Shown here piece after piece: positions 16,664 to 25,152 of a DNA stretch of 39,677 bases. The translations under genes were made by a program, and so were the position numbers. Below the pieces are notes generated by a model, which ran no database searches, had not been told where the DNA came from, and saw only the letters and a program-made list of their open reading frames with translations. The stretch is taken from positions 1-39,677 of the forward strand of contig NZ_JAAKEI010000024.1 in assembly GCF_011039085.1 (NCBI RefSeq), given 5' to 3'. How positions within the stretch are numbered: position 1 is the stretch's first letter; each line of letters opens with the position of its first letter. This DNA is from Desulfovibrio sp. ZJ369 (lineage in GTDB: Bacteria; Desulfobacterota; Desulfovibrionia; Desulfovibrionales; Desulfovibrionaceae).

Positions 16664-17811
16664 GCCTTGTTCCGCTTTTGGGCCAGGCTGCGATACAGGT
16701 TGACGTACGCCTGGTAATTGCGCGCAGCGTCGTGATGTTCTTCCACGCGGCGGCGCGCTGCCGCGCCCATCTTGCGCCGCAAGGCCGCATCCTGCGCAAG
16801 CAGGCGCACATACGCGATCATTTCCTGGGGCGAAGCTCCCAAAAAGCCAGTCACGCCGTGCTCGACAATGGCCCTGTTGGCAGGGATGTCCGTGGCCACT
16901 ACGGGCTTGCCGAAGGTCATGGCTTCCAGAACAGCGTAGGAAAGACCATCCCAGAGAGAAGTGTGAACGTATATATCAAGTTGCGCGAGGCGCGTCAGCG
17001 CCTCGCTCCGGCTGAGCCAGCCGGAGCATTTCACATGCGGCGGCAAGGCGGCTGTTTTTGAGGGCGCGCCGATCCATGTCCAAGACGCGGCGTCTTTCAA
17101 GGCAGTCGCCAGCTCGGCAAAAAGCCGGGGATTGCGTTGCGGCTCCATGCGCCCGCAGGTGCCTGCCCGGATATGTTCCAATGCTTGTGGAGGCTGCACA
17201 ACAGGCATGCTCTGGCGCAAGGCGTCCATTTCCTGCAGGTTGACGGCGTTGGGAATGCAGACAAGCTGACAGTTTTTACCCGCCAGCCGGCAGGCAAGCT
17301 CATACTCTTCCCGGCCGCAGGCCACGAGCGCATTGCCTGCGCGGGCCGCAAGCCATTCGGCCAGCTTGTAGCAGGATCGTTGCCAAGGCCTCACATCCGT
17401 GCGCAAAAAAGCAAATCCGTGCGGCGTGTACACGGAAGGCATATCCAGACTGCGGGCAGCCCAGCGCCCGAGAAAACCGGCCTTTGAGGAATGACAATGC
17501 ACCACGTCGGGCCGCAACCGGGCGAGCAATGTCCGCAAGCCCATAAAAGCCCGCCAGTCCTGCACAGGGCTGATGCTCCGCGCCATGGGCAGGGAATAAA
17601 ACGCAACATCGCCGGGAAAAAACTCCGCGAAGTTTTTCGGCGTCTCCGGGCGCGTGGCATGAATGATGGAATGCCGGAGCCCCTCCTGCGCGGAGTGGCA
17701 CAGCGTGGCAATGGCCGCCAGGCAGCCCGCTGCAAAAGACTCCACCACATGAACCACATGAATGGGGGCGCAGCCGACTGGGGCAGCGGAATTCTTCATA
17801 TCCGGGTCCAT
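16660..17811 (-). CDS. glycosyltransferase family 4, first gene of the polysaccharide operon
   Basis: A 383-residue GT-B enzyme. It has IHVVHVVESFAAGCLAAIA near the N-terminus, RPDVVHCHSSKAGFLGRWAA, VYTPHGFAF, and in the second half DGLSYAVLEAMTFGKPVVAT with the conserved glutamate. The HSSKAG and TPHGFAF features resemble the GT4 group that includes EpsD/PglA/WbpT-like enzymes. Start ATG 17811 with AGGTAAG upstream; an internal ATG at 17799 is possible. The region above it holds a dispersed repeat, and its promoter was not identified with confidence. Confidence 0.9.
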   Translation of the reverse strand: MDPDMKNSAAPVGCAPIHVVHVVESFAAGCLAAIATLCHSAQEGLRHSIIHATRPETPKNFAEFFPGDVAFYSLPMARSISPVQDWRAFMGLRTLLARLRPDVVHCHSSKAGFLGRWAARSLDMPSVYTPHGFAFLRTDVRPWQRSCYKLAEWLAARAGNALVACGREEYELACRLAGKNCQLVCIPNAVNLQEMDALRQSMPVVQPPQALEHIRAGTCGRMEPQRNPRLFAELATALKDAASWTWIGAPSKTAALPPHVKCSGWLSRSEALTRLAQLDIYVHTSLWDGLSYAVLEAMTFGKPVVATDIPANRAIVEHGVTGFLGASPQEMIAYVRLLAQDAALRRKMGAAARRRVEEHHDAARNYQAYVNLYRSLAQKRNKA

Positions 17812-17937
17812 CTGCGCTTACCTGCCGAAAAAAGGGAGCGGACCGGATATTCCTGCCCTGAGCCCGGTCTTAAAAAAACTTTGCCGTCAGGGGGACAAGA
17901 CCCGCGGCATTTCCGGCCGGCCGCTTGCGCCGGTGAG

Positions 17938-18064
17938 GAGACGCCGCGCGCGTCAGCCTCTGACGGTTGTGCCGCCTTGCGGATGGCGACAGCAGAGATA
18001 GGCGCAGGCGAAATTTACTTGAGCCGTTAAGCGCCGGAGCGAGCGTTTTAAAAGCACTATGCTC
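17938..18064 (-). repeat. ~126-bp dispersed repeat, copy 2 (inverted)
   Basis: The reverse complement starts GAGCATAGTGCTTTTAAAAC and follows copy 1 (5101-5226) with roughly 85% identity. At its outer end the sequence reads TTTAGAGCATA, so TAGAGC again forms the boundary. It lies in the 549-base gap (17812-18360) between the polysaccharide operon and the CI-like regulator. The rest of that gap shows only a weak hairpin at 18129-18150 and the AT-rich palindrome listed separately. Confidence 0.75.
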
Positions 18065-18254
18065 TAAAAATTTTCCTGCCGCCGCTGCCCGGCAATCAAA
18101 GACCCGTCTGTCATAAAAATACAAACAGCCATGCCGTCCTTTTGGCATGGGGTTTTCCCGGCCGGGACCGCAAGCAGCGCATTGCTTTTCGATGGTGAGG
18201 CCTATAAGTTCTTGTTTCGCAGAGTGAACGAGGCCAACAGTCCTTTTAGGTTAA

Positions 18255-18287
18255 TTTTCTGTTTGAATCAAGCAAAAAAACAGAAAA
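18255..18287. promoter_or_regulatory. AT-rich inverted repeat upstream of the CI-like gene (possible operator)
   Basis: TTTTCTGTTT (18255-18264) is the exact reverse complement of AAACAGAAAA (18278-18287), separated by 13 bases. It sits 74 bases before the ATG of the CI-like repressor gene, where an autoregulatory operator would be expected. It could also be a plain hairpin; no binding data. Confidence 0.35.
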
Positions 18288-18360
18288 ATGTTTTATTTTT
18301 TAGCTTGAGCAGAAAAGAAGCCTTTTGACTGGATATTCCTTTTTGCGCAAACAGGACACC

Positions 18361-18804
18361 ATGACCACTCTCGGCTCACGCATCAAAATGGCTCGCGGCA
18401 AGGAATCACAGGAAAAATTCGCCGCCAGGCTTGAGATCAGCAAGGGCGCTCTGGGCTTTTATGAGCGGGACGAAAATCTGCCCAAATCCGACGTTATTCT
18501 TAAAATCTGCGCCTTCACAGGCGCTTCGCTTGACTGGCTGCTGACTGGCGCGGAATCCGCCTCCCGCGAAGCGGCGCACGACCTCGCCCCGTGCCTGACC
18601 CCTGCGAATCAGGCGGAACAGACCGCGGCCGCCGCTCCGCACGAGAGCCGGGAGTGGTCCTGCCCGCAGTGCGCGGAGCTGAAAAAACGCCTGACGGCCC
18701 TTGAGGAGGAACGGCGGGAATTGTGCGCTGAAAACAGAGGCTTGTGGAAAAAGGTTTGCCTGCTGCTGGAAGGGGTTGCCGGTCCGCAAGAGCGGCAGCC
18801 GTAG
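18361..18804 (+). CDS. phage CI-repressor-like XRE regulator with coiled-coil tail
   Basis: A 147-residue protein. Residues 1-64 are a helix-turn-helix of the CI repressor type (FAARLEISKGALGFYERDEN, then LDWLLTGAE). A linker rich in Ala and Pro follows, then CPQC (101-104) and a predicted coiled coil (104-135, ELKKRLTALEEERRELCAEN) suited to dimerisation. There is no S24 peptidase domain, so it is not a LexA-like self-cleaving repressor. ATG 18361 has AGGAC upstream; an upstream in-frame start is less likely. It stands just ahead of the GtrB-like gene and could control it, by position only. Confidence 0.78.
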   Translation: MTTLGSRIKMARGKESQEKFAARLEISKGALGFYERDENLPKSDVILKICAFTGASLDWLLTGAESASREAAHDLAPCLTPANQAEQTAAAAPHESREWSCPQCAELKKRLTALEEERRELCAENRGLWKKVCLLLEGVAGPQERQP

Positions 18805-18891
18805 CCTCCAGGGGCGGCGACTGCTGCCGTCGTGCATTGGCCTGGAGGAGAAAAGGCCTTGGGAAGAGCCGGGATTGAGCTTGGGGGATTG

Positions 18892-18944
18892 TCTCACGCC
18901 CATTTTGTGCGCTCTGCTGAGCGTGGCCGCCTGCGCCTGTTTTT
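18892..18944 (+). repeat. 53-bp direct repeat, copy 1
   Basis: Exactly identical to 20893-20945 (begins TCTCACGCCCATTTTGTGCG). Here it is outside any gene I accept, whereas copy 2 codes for a membrane helix (LTPILCALLSVAACACF) in the DUF6056-like gene. The same residues can be read from copy 1 in an otherwise meaningless frame, so copy 1 is a displaced fragment of that gene. The rest of the 18805-19151 gap shows only the promoter at 19031. Confidence 0.95.
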
Positions 18945-19030
18945 CATAGAACAGGGTGATTGTGAAGGAGGCTCCTGGCCGTGCCGTCGACCACCCGGCA
19001 TCGCTTGTTTGTATGGATCTGCCTTCCTCC

Positions 19031-19059
19031 TTGAATTACCATACAGAACACCATATACT
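19031..19059 (+). promoter_or_regulatory. sigma-70-type promoter for the GtrB-like gene
   Basis: TTGAAT (19031-19036), a 17-base spacer and TATACT (19054-19059) match the consensus at 4/6 and 5/6 positions. It lies about 90 bases upstream of the ATG at 19152, inside an AT-rich patch, on the coding strand. Confidence 0.55.
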
Positions 19060-19151
19060 TTAGGCCTGCGGCCCATGCGGAAAACATTCACGCGGATGTG
19101 GCACGGCTGTTGAGATATGTCTGAAAATACTGTCTGCTGGTATGAGGCGTT

Positions 19152-20171
19152 ATGAAAAATCCGCACGACGTATGTGGGGAGGGAATGCTTCCGGAAGACC
19201 TTGAGCCAAGGGAGTACGAGGACGATGTCCCCTTGTTGCTCTCCTTGGTTATCCCTGTATGCAACGAGGAAGACGCCATACCGGTTTTTCTAAAAAAAAT
19301 TAATGAAGTTTTTGAAAATCAAAAGGCGATCTTGTTGGAAATGGTTTTCGTCAATGACGGAAGCCAGGATCGCACGCTGAAATGTCTTTTGGAGCAACAA
19401 AAAAAGGATGCAAGAATTGTAATTATTGATCTTAGCCGCAATTTCGGCAAAGAAGCGGCGCTGTCCGCCGGCCTGAAATTTGCCGGGGGACGCGTGGTTG
19501 TGCCGCTTGACGTGGATTTGCAGGATCCTCCTGAACTTATCCCGGTGATGCTTGAAGAATGGCGGAAAGGGTACGAGGTTGTACTGGCGCGACGGGTGAA
19601 GCGGCAAGAAGATTCTTGGGCCAAACGAGTCTCGGCAGGCTGCTTTTACCGCATTCACAATACGTTCGCGATGCAGAAGTTGCCCGAAAATGTGGGCGAC
19701 TTCAGATTGATGGATAAGAGCGTTGTGGATGCCCTCAATTCTTTGCCTGAATCCTGTAGATTTATGAAAGGCATTTTTGCCTGGGTGGGCTTCCGCAGGA
19801 CATGCATTGATTATGCAAGACCGGCGCGGGTAGCGGGCCATACCAAGTTCAGCGCGTGGCGATTGTGGAATTTTGCGTTGGAGGGCATAACCAGCTTCAG
19901 TACAATCCCATTGAGGATATGGCTTTACTTAGGCGCGAGCATAGCTTTTCTGGATTTTTGTTATGGCCTCTTCATTTTGATGCGAACGCTGATTTTCGGC
20001 GTGGACGTGCCCGGCTATGCTTCATTACTTGTCACCATGCTTTTTCTGGGCGGCCTGCAACTGATAGGCATCGGCATTCTTGGCGAGTATTTGGGAAGAA
20101 ACTACCTTGAATCCAAGCACCGTCCGATTTTTCTTGTGCGAAAGATCTATAGAGAGCAGAAGGGTGCATGA
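19152..20171 (+). CDS. GtrB-like polyprenyl-phosphate glycosyltransferase (GT2)
   Basis: A 339-residue membrane-anchored GT2 enzyme. The catalytic domain shows LLSLVIPVCNEEDAIPVFLK, FVNDGSQDRT, DLSRNFGKEAALSAGL and the metal site VPLDVDLQDPPELIP. Two C-terminal helices (about 255-280 and 292-315) end in GILGEYLGRNYLESKHRP, the classic end of GtrB/DPM1-like proteins. These load a sugar onto undecaprenyl phosphate on the cytoplasmic face for use by a periplasmic glycosyltransferase, here plausibly the next gene. GAGG lies just before the ATG. The gene is somewhat more AT-rich than its neighbours. Confidence 0.92.
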   Translation: MKNPHDVCGEGMLPEDLEPREYEDDVPLLLSLVIPVCNEEDAIPVFLKKINEVFENQKAILLEMVFVNDGSQDRTLKCLLEQQKKDARIVIIDLSRNFGKEAALSAGLKFAGGRVVVPLDVDLQDPPELIPVMLEEWRKGYEVVLARRVKRQEDSWAKRVSAGCFYRIHNTFAMQKLPENVGDFRLMDKSVVDALNSLPESCRFMKGIFAWVGFRRTCIDYARPARVAGHTKFSAWRLWNFALEGITSFSTIPLRIWLYLGASIAFLDFCYGLFILMRTLIFGVDVPGYASLLVTMLFLGGLQLIGIGILGEYLGRNYLESKHRPIFLVRKIYREQKGA

Positions 20172-20244
20172 GAATGTTCAGGAAAATGAAAAAAGGCGCT
20201 TACTGAGCAAGGGGAGCGTCTGCTGCCCTGGGGTATTCCGGACA

Positions 20245-22240
20245 ATGGCGCGGGCAGTCATGATCGGCTTGGGGAATACCGTGGGGCAACGCGCGGGGAG
20301 CCGTTGGCATGCGCTGTCGGCCGCAGCGATCCTGGCGTACGGGCTGTTGGCCTGGTTTTGCGCGCATACCCCGTATATGTCCGACGACTACGTCTTTTCC
20401 AGGGGCACGGAGCAGCCTTTTGCCGAAATTATGGCTGGCGCGCCCGTGCGGCCGCAGGAAGCGGCTTCCGCGGCCGACGTGTTCCGGCGCTCCTTGCAGA
20501 TGTACGGCACCTGGGACGGCCGCATAGGCAGTTTTCTGGTGCTTGGCGCAATCCTTGCCCTGCCCGGCTGGGTCTATGTGGCGCTGACGCCGCTGTTGAT
20601 CATCGGGACGGCCTTTGCTCTGCTGCTGCATGTCTACGGAACGTCCTGGCGGCAGGAACTGACGGCCTCCCGTCTGCTGCTCACGCTTGGCCTGCTGGCG
20701 GTGGGCCTGCCCAGCTTCGGGAATGTCTATTTCTGGCGCACCGGCCTTGGTTATGCCGTGAGCCTGCTCGGCGCTGGCCTTTCTGCTGCCCTACCGCTTC
20801 CGGCTGGAAGCGCCGACACAATCACGCCCGCATCACCCGGCAGTTGTGGCCGCCTTTGCTCTTCTGGGTCTTTTCGTGGGCTGTATTGAATATCTCACGC
20901 CCATTTTGTGCGCTCTGCTGAGCGTGGCCGCCTGCGCCTGTTTTTATCACTGCGGCCGCAAGCAGGGCGGCGGGGGGCGTCTGGCCTTCTATGTTGCCGG
21001 AGCGGCAGGCGTTTGCCTGGGCTGCCTGATCGTTTTTCTCGCGCCGGGCAATGCGCAGCGCATGCTTTTGCGCACGCCGGAATTCCTGCAGTTTGGCCTT
21101 GCGGATAAAATAAGCGCCTTTCTTCTGCGCCTGCCCCAGGTCCAGATGCTGTTCTGGCTGCCGTATCTGATTCTGGGGTGGAGCCTGTATGTGCTGGCCC
21201 GCCGGGGCAAGCAAAGACTGTGGCGGGAGACGCCCGCTCTGACCTGGATATGCCTGGCCGCGGCAACGCTGGGCCAGGGAGCCTACCTTTTCGCGCCCGC
21301 GCCGCCCCAGCGGGCCTATACCGTCATTGCGGTTTTGCTGCTGATCGGGGCTTTGACGGCGGCGCGCCGGGCAATGCGCCTGCGTCCTTCCCCACCGGCT
21401 CCCGTCTGTTTTTCCTTCCGGCTTGCGCAGGCGGCGCGTCTGCTTTTCATTATCTGGTGTCTGGCCCTGATTCCCCGCGAAATGCTGCTGTTCCGGGCTG
21501 CGGACGCGGCCTGCCGGGAACGCGACGCGCTCTATGCGCAATCCGCGGGCCAGGCGGTCTGCGTGCCGCCCTTGCCGGTGCGCGGCGACCGTTACATGGT
21601 GCTGGGCTCTTACCAGCAGGATCTGGAATATGACCCGGACTTTTGGATCAACCAGGCCGTGGCCGCTGCCTGGAAGCTCAAATCCGTGGCGCTCTGCCCC
21701 CGGCCCGATCGTTGCCTGGGCCTTTCCGGCCCAGACCGGGGAGGCCCAAACCAACCGGATCTGACGGCCAGGCAGTACTGGGACCGGTTGGATCTGCGGC
21801 TGCGCCTGCCCCCGGATCAGGCTCGTCCCGATCAAGCGCATGTCTACTATTTCGGCAATCCCGGCCTGGCGCGCTGGCTGCCGCCAGCCTGGGCGGACGC
21901 TCTTGCGCGCTGGCTGGGCCGCGGCCAAAGCGCAAGCCTGCGGCACTGGCTGGTTCCCGTGTTTTTCGCCCGGGCCGACGCGGATCTGGTCTGGGCACAA
22001 AGCGCCGACGGCCGGGACGTGGGCCGCGGCAGCGCCAAGCTCTGGGGCCTGTACCCGCGGCACGCCCCGCTGTACCTGGTGCGGCCGGGCGCGTCCGCGG
22101 CGTCCCTTGAGCTGCTGCCCTTGCGGGATATGCCGGATTGCACTACACCACAGGCAGGCGCAGAACGCCCGCAACCGCAACAGGCAATCAAGGAAGGGCC
22201 AGATGCAGACAGCCCGCCGTTTCATACCGCAGCTCACTGA
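20245..22240 (+). pseudogene. frameshifted DUF6056-like membrane glycosyltransferase
   Basis: The 5' part in one frame gives MARAVMIGLGNTVGQRAGSR, then an acidic loop MSDDYVFSRG, YGTWDGRIGSF and FGNVYFWRTGLGYAVSLLG, before running out of homology and stopping at 20887-20889. From about 20762 the next frame continues sensibly (ALAFLLPYRFRLE, LFVGCIEYLTPIL) with FLAPGNAQRM to 22240. Both halves fit one DUF6056/GtrII-type polytopic enzyme of about 665 residues that would transfer the sugar supplied by the GtrB-like protein. The break at about 20762-20775 has no homopolymer, so it is either a real mutation or a sequence error. The exact start is uncertain (GTG 20164 is an alternative). Confidence 0.75.
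20893..20945 (+). repeat. 53-bp direct repeat, copy 2
   Basis: Identical to 18892-18944, exactly 2,001 bases downstream. This copy is in its natural context inside the DUF6056-like gene, about 120 bases after the frameshift. The two copies bracket the promoter, the GtrB-like gene and the first third of the DUF6056-like gene. Confidence 0.95.
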
Positions 22241-23489
22241 CGAACAGATCCGCGAAAAGCAACTGCAAGGCCTGCGCTATACTCTGCGCCAGGCCCGCAA
22301 TTCGCCGCAATACCGCGCCCGCCTGGACAGTTGCGGCGTGCAGCCTGAGGACATCCGCAGCCTGGATGATTTGCGCCTTTTGCCCACTTCGGACGTGGAG
22401 GATCTGCGCCAGGGCTATCCTTTGCCCCTGCTCTGCGTGCCGCCCAGGGAGGTGGTGCGCATCCACGCCTCCAGCGGAACAACGGGCAAGCGCAAGATTC
22501 TGGCGTACAGCCGCCGCGACATTGAGACCTTCAGCCTGCAGATGGCCCGTTGCTATGAATTGGCGGGCCTGACGCCCGATGACCGTATGCAGGTGGCCGT
22601 GGGCTACGGCCTGTGGACCGCCGGAGCCGGCTTTCAGCTCGGCAGCGAGCGCTTCGGCATGCTGACCATCCCGGTGGGGCCCGGCAACCTGGAAATGCAT
22701 TTGCAACTCTTGCGGGATGTGGGGGCCACCTGTTTCGGGGCCACGGCTTCCATGGCCCTTTTGCTGGCCGAGGAAGTGGAGCGCGCCGGGCTGCGCGACG
22801 AAATCAGGCTGCGCAAAATGATCTGCGGCGCCGAGACGCGCAGCGAGAAAATGCGTCTGGCCATTGAGAGCAAGCTGGGCCTGGAAGGCAGTTACGACAT
22901 CGCGGGCATGACCGAAATGTACGGCCCGGGCACGGCCATTGACTGCGACGCGCATACGGGCCTGCATTATTGGGCGGATCTTTTCATCATCGAAGTGCTG
23001 GATCCGGCCACCCTGCAGCCTGTCCCGGAGGGCGAAACCGGCGAAATGGTGGTCACCAGCCTGTGCAAAGAGGCCGTGCCCCTGCTGCGCTACCGCACCC
23101 ATGATCTGACCCGCCTGCTGCCCGGCCCGTGCGCCTGCGGCCTGAACATGCCCCGCCATGATCGCATCCTGGGCCGTTCGGACGACATGATCATCTACCG
23201 GGGCGTGAATATCTATCCCGGGCAGATCATGGAAGTGATCAATGCCTTCCCCGATCTGGGCGGCGAATATCAGATAGCCTTGAGCCGGGACGAGCGCAGC
23301 CTGGATCATCTGACCCTGACGGTGGAGCGCGCCCAGAACCGGACATCCGGCGGGGACGCGGCCCTGGCCGAAGCTCTTGCGCGCCGGCTGCACAAGGCCA
23401 TTTTGGCCCGCATTGAGGTGAAGGTGGCGGACTACGCCAGCCTGCCGCGCACCTTCAGCAAATCCAAGCGGGTCATCGACACGCGCTGA
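22203..23489 (+). CDS. phenylacetate-CoA ligase family protein (PaaK-like)
   Basis: A 428-residue adenylate-forming ligase. The nucleotide-binding loop is ASSGTTGKRKIL (89-100), followed by GYGLWTAGAGFQLGSERFG, YDIAGMTEMYGPG (motif with the conserved Glu/Tyr) and the hinge GRSDDMIIYRGVNIYPGQI. The PaaK family activates aryl or related acids with ATP and CoA; short PaaK-like proteins are frequent in anaerobes, and the substrate here is not deducible. Start ATG 22203 (GGAAGG upstream) overlaps the previous gene by 38 bases. Confidence 0.9.
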   Translation: MQTARRFIPQLTDEQIREKQLQGLRYTLRQARNSPQYRARLDSCGVQPEDIRSLDDLRLLPTSDVEDLRQGYPLPLLCVPPREVVRIHASSGTTGKRKILAYSRRDIETFSLQMARCYELAGLTPDDRMQVAVGYGLWTAGAGFQLGSERFGMLTIPVGPGNLEMHLQLLRDVGATCFGATASMALLLAEEVERAGLRDEIRLRKMICGAETRSEKMRLAIESKLGLEGSYDIAGMTEMYGPGTAIDCDAHTGLHYWADLFIIEVLDPATLQPVPEGETGEMVVTSLCKEAVPLLRYRTHDLTRLLPGPCACGLNMPRHDRILGRSDDMIIYRGVNIYPGQIMEVINAFPDLGGEYQIALSRDERSLDHLTLTVERAQNRTSGGDAALAEALARRLHKAILARIEVKVADYASLPRTFSKSKRVIDTR

Positions 23490-23809
23490 TCCTCCGCCCG
23501 TATGCCCGTGCGCGGCGCGCGCCGGAGAGCGGTTTGCTGTTGAAAACGGCAACCGCTCTGGCGGCCGCGGGAGCGGACGCCCGCGCCGAATGAGCGTCCA
23601 GACCGCGTTGCGGTAGCCGTTAGCAAGCTTTGCTTGCTTACGGATAGCGACAGCGGTTGCGTTGGCTGGCTGCCGCAGTAACCAGTTGCTGTCTTCATCC
23701 GTAGCTTCCTTCGTCGCAACGGCTGAAGCCTGGACGCGAAATGATGGCAGCGCCGCTTTTGAAATTGAATAATTTCAAAAGCAAAATGCTCTAGTGTCTG
23801 CCCTGCGGC
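23490..23809. other. 320-base intergenic region with two hairpins and a repeat end
   Basis: Between paaK-like and cbiK, which converge. A hairpin AGAGCGGTT/AACCGCTCT lies at 23526-23559 and a second, CCGTTAGCAAGC with GCTTGCTTACGG (one mismatch), at 23617-23643. Neither has a T-run. The right part carries the IS630-type palindrome listed separately. No coding frame is convincing. Confidence 0.5.
23755..23793. repeat. IS630-type palindromic element, right part
   Basis: 39 bases ending CAAAATGCTCTA, differing by one base from 34456-34494. Within it GCTTTTGAAATT pairs perfectly with AATTTCAAAAGC across a GAAT loop (23755-23782). The left terminal TAGAGCATTTT present in the 34445 copy is missing here. 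It sits 16 bases after the cbiK stop codon on the minus strand, where it may help end transcription. Confidence 0.7.
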
Positions 23810-24709
23810 TTATTGCTTCCTGGGTTCTTTGGTCAGATCATCCGCGCTTTCCCTGGCGTGACGCACATATACCTTGCGCACGCCGGCCACTTCGCCCAGG
23901 CCTTTGAGTTCGCTTGCCACCTGAAAACCGGCTGCCTTGAGCCTGGAAGCCCAGGAGTCTTCATCGTGGCCGCTCAGATCGTTGCGCGCGTGGTCTCCGG
24001 CCACCAGCATGAGCGGTTGCAGCCAGACTTTTTTGACCTTGTGCGCCTTGAGCTCGGCAAGCAGATCCTCAAAGCCGCGCGCGCCTTCCACCGTGGCCAT
24101 GAAGACCAGGGGGTCATTTTCCCTGAACAGCGCGCGCGTGCCTTCAAAGACCAGATCCGCCCGGCCGTGAGCCTGGCCGTGGCCCATGAGCACCAGTGCC
24201 TCATGCTGGCGGCGCTTGTCGCCCATGTTCTCCAGCACGGCCTGGGCCACTTCCAGAGCGTCCTGGCGCGATTCAAGAAGGGGGCGGCCCAGATAGACAG
24301 CCTCAAAGCGGCCGGGATGCTTTTGCAGATCAATGAGCACGGCCCGCTCTAGGGCCGTAAATTCCTCGCCGGGCATCACATGCAGGGGCTGCACGCGCGC
24401 CACCTTCACGCCGTCTGCGGCAAGTCTGGCCAGGCCATCACTGATGCCGCCCACAGGGCGGCCTTCGCTGGCCAGTTTGCGGCGGATGATCTGCGAAGTG
24501 TAGGCCCAGACCACGGGGCATTCCGGAAAGGCCTGGCGGAAGGATCCATCCACGGCTTTGAACGCGGGCAGGGCCTCGGGCACGCTGGTGCCGAAGGCCA
24601 CCAGCAACAGTCCTTCTTTGGGGGCTTTTTCCGCGGCCTGGGCGGCAAAGGCCAGACCGGCCAGCATGACGACGGAAAGCAGAAAAGCGCGCAGGCAAAC
24701 CTGCCTCAT
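23810..24709 (-). CDS. cbiK: periplasmic sirohydrochlorin cobaltochelatase CbiK
   Basis: A 299-residue class II chelatase that inserts Co2+ (possibly Fe2+) into sirohydrochlorin. A signal peptide (about 1-26, LLSVVMLAGLAFAAQAA) makes it the secreted CbiK form known from Desulfovibrio. Landmarks are LLLVAFGTSVPEALPAF, QPLHVMPGEEF (His110), LMGHGQAHGRAD (His177) and the family signature PLMLVAGDHARNDLSGHDED (His240). His177 and His240 are the expected metal-binding and catalytic pair. ATG 24709 has GAGGAGG upstream. A cobalamin riboswitch directly precedes it, so expression should fall when B12 is plentiful. Confidence 0.93.
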   Translation of the reverse strand: MRQVCLRAFLLSVVMLAGLAFAAQAAEKAPKEGLLLVAFGTSVPEALPAFKAVDGSFRQAFPECPVVWAYTSQIIRRKLASEGRPVGGISDGLARLAADGVKVARVQPLHVMPGEEFTALERAVLIDLQKHPGRFEAVYLGRPLLESRQDALEVAQAVLENMGDKRRQHEALVLMGHGQAHGRADLVFEGTRALFRENDPLVFMATVEGARGFEDLLAELKAHKVKKVWLQPLMLVAGDHARNDLSGHDEDSWASRLKAAGFQVASELKGLGEVAGVRKVYVRHARESADDLTKEPRKQ

Positions 24710-24765
24710 GGCAACCTCCTCAATAACGCGTTGAACAGGGTTTATGAAGGCGCGGCAAAACCGCG

Positions 24766-24958
24766 ATGGCGGGTCTTCGGACTTGAGGGATATGGGGGCC
24801 TGCGCCCCGCGCCTCGGCTTCGCCTTCACCGCATCATATATGCGACTGGCTGTCATGATCCGGCGGGATCAAAGAAGCTTCGTACCCTCTTACCGCAGCG
24901 CGACTGTTTCCGACTTGCACGGAATTCCCCGCGTTCCGCGTGTACGGAACACCCGCGC
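24766..24958 (-). promoter_or_regulatory. cobalamin (B12) riboswitch upstream of cbiK
   Basis: Read on the minus strand, the leader contains in order the conserved cobalamin-aptamer blocks: GGGAATTCCGTGCAAGTC, AACAGTCGCGCTGCGGTAA, CCAGTCGCA, GGTGAAGGCGAAGCC and AAGTCCGAAGACCCGCC. The B12-box equivalent is the GTGAAGGCGAAGCC block. A strong hairpin GTTCCG/CGGAAC lies at the 5' side. The aptamer ends about 55 bases before the cbiK ATG, so repression at the ribosome-binding site or early termination are both possible. Boundaries are approximate. Confidence 0.85.
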
Positions 24959-25081
24959 GCCGCAAAAGTCAAGTCGTGGCGCGCCGCCGGAGCGGCTCTT
25001 CCCGGCTATTACGATAACATGACAAAATTATTGCACTTAATAGTTCAGATCCGTCTGTCCTGGGCTGTCGGCAATTAGATC

Positions 25082-25110
25082 TTGTGCTTTTCCGTTGTTT
25101 TTGATAGTTT
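25082..25110 (+). promoter_or_regulatory. candidate promoter of rpsA
   Basis: TTGTGC (25082-25087), 17 bases, then TAGTTT (25105-25110), about 40 bases ahead of the rpsA start. The spacing is right but both boxes are imperfect. Confidence 0.3.
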
Positions 25111-25152
25111 TTCTCCCTCTCTCCGAGGGGAATTTATTTGGAGGCAAGGAAT

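Noticed and set aside
16660..18064. JUMPstart/ops element upstream of the polysaccharide operon
   Set aside because: The ops core GGCGGTAG was not found upstream of 17811 on the minus strand.
18131..18328. 65-residue open frame in the gap before the CI-like regulator
   Set aside because: No ribosome-binding site, no recognisable domain, and it crosses the AT-rich palindrome; the sequence looks non-coding.
18701..18949. Open frame containing the membrane-helix fragment of the 53-bp repeat
   Set aside because: Its first part is only another frame of the CI-like gene; the helix residues come from the duplicated fragment and not from a real gene.
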